Translations under genes and position numbers: made by a program | Assembly: GCA_946478975.1 (NCBI GenBank) | Contig: CAMLEO010000335.1 | Location: forward strand, 1 to 7,079 | Length of the DNA stretch: 7,079 nt | Source of the DNA: an uncultured Steroidobacter sp. | GTDB lineage: Bacteria; Pseudomonadota; Gammaproteobacteria; Steroidobacterales; Steroidobacteraceae | Direction of reading: 5' to 3' | Notes under the pieces: model-generated | Told to the model about the DNA's origin: nothing | The model's input: only the letters and a program-made list of their open reading frames with translations | The model's database searches: none | Part shown: positions 1 to 6,655 of the stretch, piece by piece | How positions within the stretch are numbered: position 1 is the stretch's first letter | Layout: every line of letters begins with the position of its first letter

Positions 1-48
1 CGTCGCCGTAGCGCCGCTTCCCGGTACGGGGGGCCACGCCCGCACGCA

Positions 49-54
49 TATAAT
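49..54 (+). promoter_or_regulatory. TATAAT -10-like box upstream of the tdh fragment
   Basis: A perfect TATAAT hexamer lies 32 bases before the ATG at 86. It fits a sigma70 -10 element for the gene whose 5' end starts at 86 or 101. No good -35 hexamer is visible 16-18 bases upstream, where the sequence is G/C-rich, and there is no extended -10 TG. The call rests on the hexamer and its position alone. If real, it would now drive transcription into the beta-lactamase sequence. Confidence 0.4.
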
Positions 55-85
55 CGGCACTCTTTCCCACTGCGGTTTCCCGGCA

Positions 86-150
86 ATGACACAGAACACG
101 ATGCGCGCGCTGGTCAAGCGCGAGGCCACCAAGGGCATCTGGATGGAAGA
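86..150 (+). pseudogene. tdh: 5' fragment of L-threonine 3-dehydrogenase (tdh), cut off after about 20 codons
   Basis: From the ATG at 86 (second in-frame ATG at 101) the sequence reads MTQNT followed by MRALVKREATKGIWMEE. The second part closely matches the N-terminus I know for L-threonine 3-dehydrogenase, a zinc-dependent medium-chain dehydrogenase that makes 2-amino-3-ketobutyrate from threonine. After the codon at 148-150 the resemblance stops: the expected VPVP...GPNEVLI continuation is absent. Frame 2 then carries on through unrelated residues to a TGA at 194-196. From about 151 the DNA, read in frame 1, encodes metallo-beta-lactamase. No zinc site or Rossmann fold remains, so this is a remnant of promoter, start and N-terminus. 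The match rests on a short stretch recognised from memory; 101 is the more usual start for the family. A genuine rearrangement and an assembly chimera are both possible. Confidence 0.6.
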
Positions 151-177
151 GTCCGAATCTTCGGCAATACCTGGTTC

Positions 178-915
178 GTGGGGCCGCACGGCTTGAGCTC
201 GGTGCTGATCACCTCGCCCCAAGGTCACATTCTCATCGACGGCGCGCTGCCTCAGTCGGCGCCGATGATTGCGCGACACATCGAGCAGTTGGGGTTCAAG
301 CTCAGCGATGTGAAGATCATCCTGAACTCGCACGTGCATTTCGATCACGTCGGCGGCCTGGCGGAGTTGCAGAAGATGAGCGGCGCCAAGGTGATTGCAA
401 GCGACATCGCCGCGCCGTTCCTGCGCAGTGGCAAGGTGGATTCGACCGATCCGCAGTTCGGCCATCTGCCGGCCTTTCCCGGCGTGAACAACGTTGAAGC
501 GCTCGGCAAGCGCAAGTCTGTCGAGCTCGGCTCGTTGCAACTCAGTGTGATTCATACACCCGGCCACACGCCCGGCGGCACGTCGTGGCGCTGGAAATCC
601 TGCGAGGAGCAGCGTTGCGTAAACGTGGTGTACAGCGACAGCTTGAACGCGGTTTCGGACGACGCTTTCAAATACGCCGGTGATGAGCGCTATCCCAACG
701 CGGGCGCAGACATACGCGCGAGCATCGACGCGATTGCTGCCACACCGTGCGACATCCTCATCTCGGCTCATCCCGATCTGAGCGATTTCTGGTCGTTGAT
801 CGACGAGCAGGGCAAAGGCGACCGCGCGAAGCTGGTCGATTCCACCTCGTGCAAGCGCTACGCGGCCGGCGCCAAGACCCGGTTCGAGAAGCGCCTGGAA
901 GACGAGCGCAAATGA
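178..915 (+). CDS. Subclass B3 metallo-beta-lactamase, N-terminally truncated
   Basis: Zinc-dependent hydrolase of the MBL fold, probably opening the beta-lactam ring. From the GTG at 178 it is 245 aa. The first Zn site is H52-x-H54 plus H130 (GHTPGG); the second is D56-H57 plus H198 (SAHPD). The segment from about 10 to 60 with ITSPQGHILIDGA and NSHVHFDHVGG is typical of subclass B3. C191 and C225 are 34 residues apart, like the disulfide of the B3 enzyme L1; C142 and C147 form a second likely pair. Family members are usually about 280-300 aa with a signal peptide. Here homology already begins at 151 (VRIFGNTWF), upstream of the GTG, and everything before it is a tdh 5' fragment in another frame. 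Frame 1 is open to base 1 but has no ATG, GTG or TTG before 178, and no Shine-Dalgarno precedes the GTG, so the start is only formal. Export and expression are doubtful. It ends 7 bases from the convergent GMC gene. Confidence 0.85.
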   Translation: MGPHGLSSVLITSPQGHILIDGALPQSAPMIARHIEQLGFKLSDVKIILNSHVHFDHVGGLAELQKMSGAKVIASDIAAPFLRSGKVDSTDPQFGHLPAFPGVNNVEALGKRKSVELGSLQLSVIHTPGHTPGGTSWRWKSCEEQRCVNVVYSDSLNAVSDDAFKYAGDERYPNAGADIRASIDAIAATPCDILISAHPDLSDFWSLIDEQGKGDRAKLVDSTSCKRYAAGAKTRFEKRLEDERK

Positions 916-922
916 TCGGGCG

Positions 923-2602
923 CTAGATCTCGCCTCGACGCAGGCGCTCCACCGCGTAGTCCGCAGCACGCGCGGTGAGGGCCATGTAAGTCAGCGAAGG
1001 ATTCTGCGTCGGTGACGAGACCATGCACGAGCCGTCGGTGACGAATACATTCGGCACTGTGTGCACCTGGTTATAACTATTGAGCACCGACGTTTTCGGG
1101 TCGCGACCCATGCGCGCGGTGCCCATTTCGTGAATGACGCTGCCCGGAACCGTCTCGCGATTGAAACCCGCGACGCCTTCGACATCCGCGGTTTTGAGGA
1201 TCTCGACCGCGTCGGCCATCATTTGTTTGCTCATGCGCCGCTCATTGTCGCGGTAGCTCATCGATACATTGATGATCGGCATGCCCCACGGGTCCAGGCG
1301 CTCGCGATCCAGCCACATCCGGTTGTCCTGATAGGGCAGCGTCTCGCCGTACCCTTCCATGTACACCTGCCATTGCCCGGGCCGGGTCAGCTCATTCTTG
1401 AAGGCGGCGCCGAACTCGGCCGTTTCCAGGCCGCGCGTCCAGTTGGCGCGCGAGGTGTAGACCTCGTAGCCATAACCGCGGGCAAACTCTTTCTCCTGTC
1501 GAGTGACGTTGCGGAAGCGCGGGATGTACATGCTGGTGGAGCGGCGCCCGCGATAGTAACGATCGGTCAGCCCGGAGTAGTGCCCGGTCGCGCCGCCGCC
1601 ATTGTGATGATCCATCAAATAGTGGCCGAGCACGCCGCTGTCGTTGCCGAGCCCGTTCGGGAATCGCGGCGAACGTGAGTTGAGCAGGATCGCAGTCGAG
1701 TTCAGCGTCGAGGCGCACAGGAACACGACTCGCGAGAAATATTCAGTGGTTTGCTTGGTGTTGCCGTCGATGACGCGTACACCGGTGACGCGCTTCTTCG
1801 CGTCGTCGTAGATCAGCGAGTGCACGATCGCGTCCGGCTGCAACGTCAGTTTTCCAGTTGCCGCGGCCGCCGGCAGCGTCACGCCATTTGAAGAGAAATA
1901 CGCGCTGAACGGACAGCCGCGAGCGCATTGATTTCGTCCCTGGCATGGACCGCGGCCGTTGTGCTCGCGTGACAGCACTGCCGTCGCGCTGCAGATGAGC
2001 TTGCGATCGGTGAACTTGTCGGCGAGCCGGGTGCGAATGTGTTTCTCGAACGCGTTCATATCGAACGGCGGCTGCAATACTTGCGCGGGAAGCTGCGGCA
2101 GGCCGGAGTTCTCGCCGCTGGCGCCGATGAAACGTTCGACGTGCTCATACCACGGCGCAATGTCCGCGTAGCGGATCGGCCAATCGATGCCTACGCCTTC
2201 GCGGCCGTTCGCCTCGAAGTCGAGGTTGCTGTAACGGAACACGTGCCGCGCCCACATGAGCGATCGGCCGCCGACTTGATAGCCGCGATACCAGTTGAAC
2301 GGCTGCGCCTGCTGATACGGATTGGCGACGTCGTTGACGAAGTGCTGCTTGGTCGACTGGTCGTAAAGATACAAAGTCGATTGAATCGGCTGATCGGCGC
2401 GGTCCTGCTGCGTCGGACGATTGTGATGAGGCAGCTGCCACGGATCCTGCAGCGCCGTTTTGTAATCGACGATGTGACGAAGGTTGCGGCCGCGTTCGAG
2501 CACCAGCGTTTTCAGCCCGCGCTCGGTCAATTCCTTCGCAGCCCAGCCGCCGGACATGCCGGAGCCGACGACGATGGCGTCGAATGTGTTTGCGGTGCTC
2601 AT
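923..2602 (-). CDS. GMC-family FAD-dependent dehydrogenase, large subunit with likely 3Fe-4S motif
   Basis: Flavoprotein of the glucose-methanol-choline family, 559 aa, likely the catalytic subunit of a periplasmic sugar or glycoside dehydrogenase. The N-terminal Rossmann motif is G13-x-G15-x-x-G18, with E36 at the end of the second strand for the FAD ribose. The C-terminal GMC_C domain carries H491 in HEMGTARMG and N534 in NPSLTYM, the usual catalytic His/Asn pair. C220, C226 and C230 form C-x5-C-x3-C, the spacing that binds a 3Fe-4S cluster in the alpha subunit of bacterial FAD-glucose dehydrogenase; cluster binding here is inferred. There is no signal peptide of its own. It follows the Tat-signal small subunit after a single base, which suggests translational coupling and hitchhiker export as a folded dimer. 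The pair resembles Caulobacter LacA/LacC and glucoside 3-dehydrogenases. The substrate is not decidable from sequence. No cytochrome c electron acceptor gene is in the window. Confidence 0.9.
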   Translation of the reverse strand: MSTANTFDAIVVGSGMSGGWAAKELTERGLKTLVLERGRNLRHIVDYKTALQDPWQLPHHNRPTQQDRADQPIQSTLYLYDQSTKQHFVNDVANPYQQAQPFNWYRGYQVGGRSLMWARHVFRYSNLDFEANGREGVGIDWPIRYADIAPWYEHVERFIGASGENSGLPQLPAQVLQPPFDMNAFEKHIRTRLADKFTDRKLICSATAVLSREHNGRGPCQGRNQCARGCPFSAYFSSNGVTLPAAAATGKLTLQPDAIVHSLIYDDAKKRVTGVRVIDGNTKQTTEYFSRVVFLCASTLNSTAILLNSRSPRFPNGLGNDSGVLGHYLMDHHNGGGATGHYSGLTDRYYRGRRSTSMYIPRFRNVTRQEKEFARGYGYEVYTSRANWTRGLETAEFGAAFKNELTRPGQWQVYMEGYGETLPYQDNRMWLDRERLDPWGMPIINVSMSYRDNERRMSKQMMADAVEILKTADVEGVAGFNRETVPGSVIHEMGTARMGRDPKTSVLNSYNQVHTVPNVFVTDGSCMVSSPTQNPSLTYMALTARAADYAVERLRRGEI

Positions 2603-2603
2603 G

Positions 2604-3146
2604 TCAGATCGCCCACGCTTTTTGATTGGCGGCGAGAGCGACGTCGCCTTGATAACCGCCGGGCACGCGCTCGTACGCCAATGCTTGCGTGGCGCCGATC
2701 TCGGAATGGAAATAACCGGTGAGCGTGTAGTCCTTCAAAATCTTGAAGAACGAATCGTCGTAAGGCAGGGCAACGTCCTTCGCTGCGCGCTTTTGTAACA
2801 ACGCGATGCGCTCGTTGGTGTTTGCTTTATCGAAGCCTTCCGTGACGAGGGCAGCGAGGCCTGAGCGGAACGTCGCCTGTTGTTTGCTCGTCGCGCACGC
2901 GTTCATCGCCGCGTCGATGAATTCGTGCGTGCGGGCTTCGGATGCGGAAGGCGAGTCCGTGGCCGGCAGAATCAGGTCCACCAGGATGGTGACTCGATCC
3001 AGGTCCGGTTTGGAAAAGAACGCGGGCTGCGGAGATTCGGCATTCGCCGCCGTGGCGCCCGCCAGAAATCCAGCGAGCACTCGAGGAAAGCTGGCATGCG
3101 CCATCAGCGCGGACGTGCCGCGAAGGAAACTGCGTCGGTCGGTCAT
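2604..3146 (-). CDS. Gluconate 2-dehydrogenase subunit 3 family protein, Tat-exported
   Basis: Small subunit partner of the GMC dehydrogenase, 180 aa from the chosen ATG. The N-terminus MTDRRSFLRG is a twin-arginine signal followed by a moderately hydrophobic stretch, with an ANA|E cleavage site near residue 36. The mature part has LVDLILPATDSPSA followed by EFIDAAM, and near the end YFHSEIGATQALAYERVPGGY, both typical of the Gluconate_2-dh3 family. The reading frame extends upstream to a GTG at 3185, but I chose 3146 because it puts the twin arginines near the start; neither start has a clear Shine-Dalgarno. In related complexes this subunit carries the Tat signal and helps fold and export the flavoprotein. 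First gene of the operon; its stop is one base from the start of the large subunit. It diverges from the rhamnogalacturonan lyase gene, which hints at shared regulation. Confidence 0.88.
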   Translation of the reverse strand: MTDRRSFLRGTSALMAHASFPRVLAGFLAGATAANAESPQPAFFSKPDLDRVTILVDLILPATDSPSASEARTHEFIDAAMNACATSKQQATFRSGLAALVTEGFDKANTNERIALLQKRAAKDVALPYDDSFFKILKDYTLTGYFHSEIGATQALAYERVPGGYQGDVALAANQKAWAI

Positions 3147-3193
3147 GGTGGTCACGAGTGTACGTTTCCCTGGTTGCAAAATCACTCAAGAGA

Positions 3194-3210
3194 GCGCAAA
3201 TTCGCGCAAA
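3194..3210 (+). repeat. Direct repeat GCGCAAA, 10-bp period, in the divergent intergenic region
   Basis: Two exact copies of GCGCAAA at 3194-3200 and 3204-3210 are separated by TTC, so they recur at exactly one helical turn. They lie in the 154-bp gap between the divergent dehydrogenase operon and the lyase gene, just upstream of a possible -10 box. Same-face spacing would suit a DNA-binding protein acting on both promoters. Seven-base repeats also occur by chance; no regulator is identified. Confidence 0.35.
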
Positions 3211-3218
3211 CGGATTTG

Positions 3219-3224
3219 TATGAT
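3219..3224 (+). promoter_or_regulatory. Possible -10 box (TATGAT) for the rhamnogalacturonan lyase gene
   Basis: TATGAT differs from the sigma70 consensus at one position and sits in the most AT-rich part of the divergent gap, 76 bases before the lyase ATG. The -35 region 17 bases upstream (3196-3201, GCAAAT) is poor and overlaps the GCGCAAA repeats, which would fit an activator-dependent promoter. I saw no convincing promoter for the opposite, minus-strand operon in the same gap. Confidence 0.3.
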
Positions 3225-3300
3225 TTATCAATTCTCACTCGCCGGGCAGCGCTTGGCGAGGGGGGATGCTGCGCGCTATCGATACAAGGAGAGCGAATCG

Positions 3301-5193
3301 ATGTACGGACCAAACAAATGGCGGCGCTGGATCGTCGCGAGTTGCGTGGGATTGTTACTGCCGCTGGGAGCTGTGAACGCGGAGACCGCGGACGTGAGCT
3401 CGCACGTCGGGCGCCAGGCGGAATTCCTGGATCGCGGCTTGGTTGCAGTGAAGACCGACACCGGTGTGTTTCTCAGCTGGCGTTTGCTCGGCAACGAATC
3501 GTACGGCACGGCGTTCAATATCTATCGTAACGGCAGAAAGCTCAACGCGCGGCCGCTCACCGACAGCACGAACTTCGTCGATGCAGGCGGCACCACCGAC
3601 TCAATCTACACCGTCCATAAACTTTTGAGTCTCGACTTCGCGTTCGCGCGAGTCTGGGACGGGGCATATCACTCGATCCCGTTGGTGAAGCCGGCCGATG
3701 GTGTCACGCCGACCGGCGAGGCGTACACGTACCGTGCGAACGACGCCAGCGTCGGCGATCTGAACGGCGACGGCCAGTACGAAATCATCCTGAAATGGGA
3801 CCCGACCAACTCCAAAGACAACTCGCAGTCCGGCTACACCGGCGAGGTGTTCGTCGATGCTTACAAGCTCGACGGGACATTGCTTTGGCGAGTTTCGCTT
3901 GGTCGTAACATCCGCGCGGGCGCGCACTACACGCAGTTCATGGTTTATGACTTCGACGGCGACGGCAAAGCTGAAGTCGCCATGAAGACCGCGGACGGCA
4001 CCACCGATGCACTCGGAAACGTCATCGGCGATCCCGCGGCCGATTATCGGAACGCCAGCGGCTACGTGCTCGCCGGGCCGGAGTTTTTAACGATGTTCGA
4101 TGGCGCAACCGGCAAGGCGCTGCAAACCATCGATTACGTTCCTCCTCGCGGCGTCGTTACGGATTGGGGCGACGGCTACGGCAATCGCGTCGATCGTTTC
4201 CTCGGCGGCGTCGCGTATCTCGACGGCCAACGTCCGAGTCTCATCATGAGCCGCGGCTATTACACGCGCACTGTGATTGCAGCCTGGGATTGGCGAGACC
4301 GCCAGTTCGTGCAGCGCTGGGTGTTCGACTCGGATGTCGCCGGCGCTCAATATCGCGGGCAGGGCAATCATCAATTGTCCGTTGCCGACGTAGACGGCGA
4401 CGGCAAAGATGAAATCGTGTTCGGCGCGATGACGCTCGATGACAACGGCACCATTTTGTATTCGACCAATCTCGGGCACGGCGATGCGCTGCATGTCGGC
4501 GATCTCGATCCGACACGCCCGGGCCTGGAAGTCTTCAAAGTGATGGAATCGAAGACCTCGCCCTATGGTCTGGCCGCCTGGGATGCGGCGACCGGTGAGA
4601 TTCTTTGGGGCCGCTTCACCGGCGTCGATACCGGCCGCGGCATGTCGGCCGACATCGATCCTCGCTATCCGGGCGAAGAAATGTGGTCGAGCGGCGGCGG
4701 CGGGTACGGCACGGCGCAGGGAACATTGCTGTCCACCACGATCCCTTCTTCCGTCAACTTCGGCATCTGGTGGGACGGCGACCTGTCGCGTGAGTTGCTG
4801 GATCACACTTGGGATGTGACTGTGCGCGCTGGGGCCGGACGCATCGATAAATGGGACTATGAGAACTCGGTGGCCGTGCCCATCCTCGTCGCCACCGGCA
4901 CTTACTCCAACAACGACACCAAAGGAACACCGGCGCTGCAGGCGGACCTCATCGGCGACTGGCGCGAGGAAGTGATCTGGCGTTCGCAAGACAGCAGCGA
5001 GTTGCGTCTATATACAACCACGACGCCGACTCCATACAAACTGCGAACGTTGATGCACGACCCGACCTATCGCCTGGCGGTCGCCTGGCAAAACGTCGCG
5101 TACAACCAACCGCCGCATCCGGGTTTCTTTCTCGGCACCGACATGACACCGCCGCCCGCGCCGAAGTTATATTTCCCGCGGCGTCGCTGGTAG
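3301..5193 (+). CDS. Secreted rhamnogalacturonan lyase, polysaccharide lyase family 11
   Basis: Cleaves the rhamnose-galacturonate backbone of pectin rhamnogalacturonan I by beta-elimination, outside the cytoplasm. The protein is 630 aa, normal for PL11. A signal peptide is visible: basic WRR at 7-9, hydrophobic core 11-24, cleavage after VNA near 27. An N-terminal beta-sandwich domain (about 38-120, with FLSWRLLGNESYGTAFNIYR) precedes the eight-bladed propeller. Calcium-type loops are DLNGDG (153), DFDGDG (217) and DVDGDG (363), with related acidic turns at 451 and 549; WSSGGGGYG and DLIGDWREE are family hallmarks. The frame is open upstream to 2806, but the ATG at 3301 is preceded by AAGGAGAG at 3286-3293 and opens directly into the signal peptide. 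The gene is divergent from the dehydrogenase operon and ends at a strong hairpin. Endo versus exo action cannot be decided here. Confidence 0.93.
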   Translation: MYGPNKWRRWIVASCVGLLLPLGAVNAETADVSSHVGRQAEFLDRGLVAVKTDTGVFLSWRLLGNESYGTAFNIYRNGRKLNARPLTDSTNFVDAGGTTDSIYTVHKLLSLDFAFARVWDGAYHSIPLVKPADGVTPTGEAYTYRANDASVGDLNGDGQYEIILKWDPTNSKDNSQSGYTGEVFVDAYKLDGTLLWRVSLGRNIRAGAHYTQFMVYDFDGDGKAEVAMKTADGTTDALGNVIGDPAADYRNASGYVLAGPEFLTMFDGATGKALQTIDYVPPRGVVTDWGDGYGNRVDRFLGGVAYLDGQRPSLIMSRGYYTRTVIAAWDWRDRQFVQRWVFDSDVAGAQYRGQGNHQLSVADVDGDGKDEIVFGAMTLDDNGTILYSTNLGHGDALHVGDLDPTRPGLEVFKVMESKTSPYGLAAWDAATGEILWGRFTGVDTGRGMSADIDPRYPGEEMWSSGGGGYGTAQGTLLSTTIPSSVNFGIWWDGDLSRELLDHTWDVTVRAGAGRIDKWDYENSVAVPILVATGTYSNNDTKGTPALQADLIGDWREEVIWRSQDSSELRLYTTTTPTPYKLRTLMHDPTYRLAVAWQNVAYNQPPHPGFFLGTDMTPPPAPKLYFPRRRW

Positions 5194-5209
5194 CGCATCG
5201 TTGCACACG

Positions 5210-5240
5210 GACCGGCGAACGAAATCGAAGTTCGCCGGTC
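5210..5240 (+). terminator. Hairpin terminator after the rhamnogalacturonan lyase gene
   Basis: A perfect 11-bp stem, GACCGGCGAAC (5210-5220) with GTTCGCCGGTC (5230-5240), encloses a 9-base loop. It starts 17 bases after the lyase stop and is followed by TGATTTCT, a weak U-tract. It probably ends the lyase transcript and separates it from exbD. Confidence 0.7.
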
Positions 5241-5288
5241 TGATTTCTGGCTCAGCGTCGATAACTCACTTTAGAAGGAGAGTCACGT

Positions 5289-5705
5289 ATGGCCATGGCC
5301 CTTTCCAGCGGCGGCGACGGGGATCCGATCGCGGATATGAATACGACGCCGCTCATCGATGTGATGCTGGTGCTGTTGATCATGTTCATCATCACCTTGC
5401 CGGTGATGACCAACAACACACGCATCGACCTGCCTCATGGAAAATCCACCAGCCCGCCCGGCGAGGCGATCAATCTCAGCATCGACTTCGACGGCACCCT
5501 GCTTTGGAACGGCAACGTCGTCTCCGGCCTGCCGCAGTTGGAACAATATCTGCGCTCCGCCGCCGCCCAGCCCGTGCAGCCCGAACTTCACGTCCGCCCC
5601 GACAAGCGCGCCAGGTACGACGACGTCGCCCAGGTGCTCGCCATGGCGCAGCGTAACGGCATTCAACGCATCGGCTTCGCGGGGCAGGAGCAGTTGAGCG
5701 AGTGA
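5289..5705 (+). CDS. exbD: ExbD/TolR-family energy-transducing inner-membrane protein
   Basis: Proton-channel subunit family that, with ExbB or TolQ, powers TonB-dependent outer-membrane uptake or Tol envelope functions. Length 138 aa, normal for the family. A short cytoplasmic N-terminus is followed by the signature ADMNTTPLIDVMLVLLIMF. D24 is the conserved intramembrane aspartate; the single transmembrane helix covers about 20-42, and the rest is periplasmic, with a C-terminal ExbD/TolR fold. The ATG at 5289 is 8 bases after GAAGGAG (5274-5280); the ATG at 5295 is less well placed. The stop overlaps the next gene's GTG by four bases. No exbB, tolQ or tonB is in the window, so it must use a partner coded elsewhere. 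Sequence favours ExbD over TolR, but the two are hard to separate on this evidence. Confidence 0.9.
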   Translation: MAMALSSGGDGDPIADMNTTPLIDVMLVLLIMFIITLPVMTNNTRIDLPHGKSTSPPGEAINLSIDFDGTLLWNGNVVSGLPQLEQYLRSAAAQPVQPELHVRPDKRARYDDVAQVLAMAQRNGIQRIGFAGQEQLSE

Positions 5706-6079
5706 CGTTATTCATCGGTCCCGTCGAGTTCGCCGACCCAACATTGCTGATCAGCGGCGACGAGCAGTCGCTGTTGTGGCTGGCTGATCGGATCGAGTCG
5801 CGCCAGCTCGTGAGTGTGCGTCATGGACACCCGGCATTCGTCGTGTCCGAGCGGGGCCTGACGCTCATTCCGGTCGAAGGACATGGACGCATGCATGAGC
5901 GGCAGGCGCGCTACGAGTGGAGGATAGGCGAGAAGGAAGCTCGGGATTACGTCGAGCGACTGCGCGTGCTGGCGAGATCGGCGGGGCCGGGGCATGCATA
6001 CCTGGACACGGATTCTGCTCTCCAGATCGTCGCGTCAAAGGGAGAATATGAGCTGGAGCGTTTGATCGCTGATCGATGA
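5702..6079 (+). CDS. Hypothetical protein, 125 aa, coupled to exbD
   Basis: I do not recognise the family. The start is a GTG within the GTGA overlap with the exbD stop, a classic translational-coupling arrangement; there is no other good start until far into the frame. The protein is soluble-looking, with no signal peptide, no membrane segment and no cysteine. The first half looks like alternating strands and helices (ISGDEQSLLWLADRIES, then GHPAFVVSERGLTLIPVEG). A charged central helix (about 75-92) follows, and then GHAYLDTDSALQIVASKGEYE. Many His and Arg residues lie between 40 and 70. Codon usage and GC content match the neighbours, so it is very likely a real gene. Its stop lies inside a hairpin at 6067-6085. 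Co-expression with ExbD is the only functional hint. Confidence 0.75.
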   Translation: MTLFIGPVEFADPTLLISGDEQSLLWLADRIESRQLVSVRHGHPAFVVSERGLTLIPVEGHGRMHERQARYEWRIGEKEARDYVERLRVLARSAGPGHAYLDTDSALQIVASKGEYELERLIADR

Positions 6080-6085
6080 TCAGCG
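6067..6085. terminator. Hairpin over the stop codon of the 125-aa gene
   Basis: CGCTGATC (6067-6074) pairs perfectly with GATCAGCG (6078-6085) around a 3-base GAT loop; the stop codon at 6077-6079 spans loop and stem. There is no U-tract on either strand. It may stabilise or shape the 3' end of the exbD transcript. It is the first of two hairpins between convergent genes. Confidence 0.4.
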
Positions 6086-6094
6086 CACGTGGCA

Positions 6095-6123
6095 GTGGTC
6101 CGTGCAGCGCATGCATGGACCAC
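6095..6123. terminator. 12-bp hairpin between convergent genes, possible bidirectional terminator
   Basis: GTGGTCCGTGCA (6095-6106) pairs with TGCATGGACCAC (6112-6123) around the 5-base loop GCGCA, with one G-U pair on the plus-strand transcript. It lies between the stops of the 125-aa gene and the DUF2231 gene, where a shared terminator is expected. No T-run follows on either strand, so classic intrinsic termination is uncertain. Confidence 0.55.
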
Positions 6124-6143
6124 GATGCGCCAGGTGGTTTGAA

Positions 6144-6629
6144 TCAAGTGCGCGGATGCAATCGATCGTGCCGGGCCAGTTCCGATTCACCTTCCGAGGC
6201 GTGGCCGGGTTGCGTCACGCCTAGAACGTGAACGAGGTGACCGCCGAGCCAGCCCGCGATGATCAGCGCGGCGACTGCGACAATCGAAATACCTCGGGGC
6301 AGCACATCGGCAAGCCCGGTCTGCGTACGCAGCCAGAAGCTCGCGGCCTGGATGACGACGATGGCCAGATTCAAGATCAAGTGATATCGGCCGACCCGCT
6401 GCGCCCGTGGCTCATGGATACCCAGCAGATCGATGAATCCGGGAACTGCGGCGAGCAGAGCTCCGACGATGCCACCGCCCAATGTGAAATACGCGGTTGT
6501 CGCCCAGCGGTCGTCGCCGGTGAACACGTAACCGAAATCGCATACCAGAGAGAACACCCACAAACCGATCGGAATGGTCACCAGCATCGGGTGAATCGGA
6601 TGGCCGGCGACTGTAATGCGCGTGCTCAT
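6144..6629 (-). CDS. DUF2231 family integral membrane protein
   Basis: 161-aa membrane protein of the DUF2231 family, whose function is not established. It opens with VAGHPIHPMLVTIPIGLWVFS, the family hallmark with H10 and H13 at the mouth of the first helix. Four hydrophobic helices are visible at about 14-35, 46-69, 82-100 and 113-131, with further histidines H83, H131 and H134 near helix ends. These could bind heme or a metal, but that is speculation. The C-terminal 25 residues are charged and probably cytoplasmic. The frame stays open a further 147 codons upstream, but the ATG at 6629 is chosen. It has GGAGGG at an ideal distance (complement of 6632-6637), matches the family N-terminus, and the upstream extension would run antisense through a riboswitch. 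It converges with the exbD operon and diverges from the cobalamin leader. Confidence 0.88.
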   Translation of the reverse strand: MSTRITVAGHPIHPMLVTIPIGLWVFSLVCDFGYVFTGDDRWATTAYFTLGGGIVGALLAAVPGFIDLLGIHEPRAQRVGRYHLILNLAIVVIQAASFWLRTQTGLADVLPRGISIVAVAALIIAGWLGGHLVHVLGVTQPGHASEGESELARHDRLHPRT

Positions 6630-6655
6630 AAACCCTCCGTCGTGACTACCGGCGG

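Noticed and set aside
2039..2722. 227-codon plus-strand frame opposite the GMC dehydrogenase
   Set aside because: Arg/Val-rich product with no domain, spanning two genes on the other strand; a shadow of their codon pattern.
2806..3300. N-terminal extension of the lyase frame by 165 codons
   Set aside because: It runs antisense through the small-subunit gene and would bury the obvious signal peptide and the ribosome site at 3286-3293.
4087..4989. 300-codon open frame on the minus strand inside the lyase gene
   Set aside because: It lies fully antisense to a well-supported PL11 coding region, has no recognisable domain, and high GC content makes long antisense frames common.
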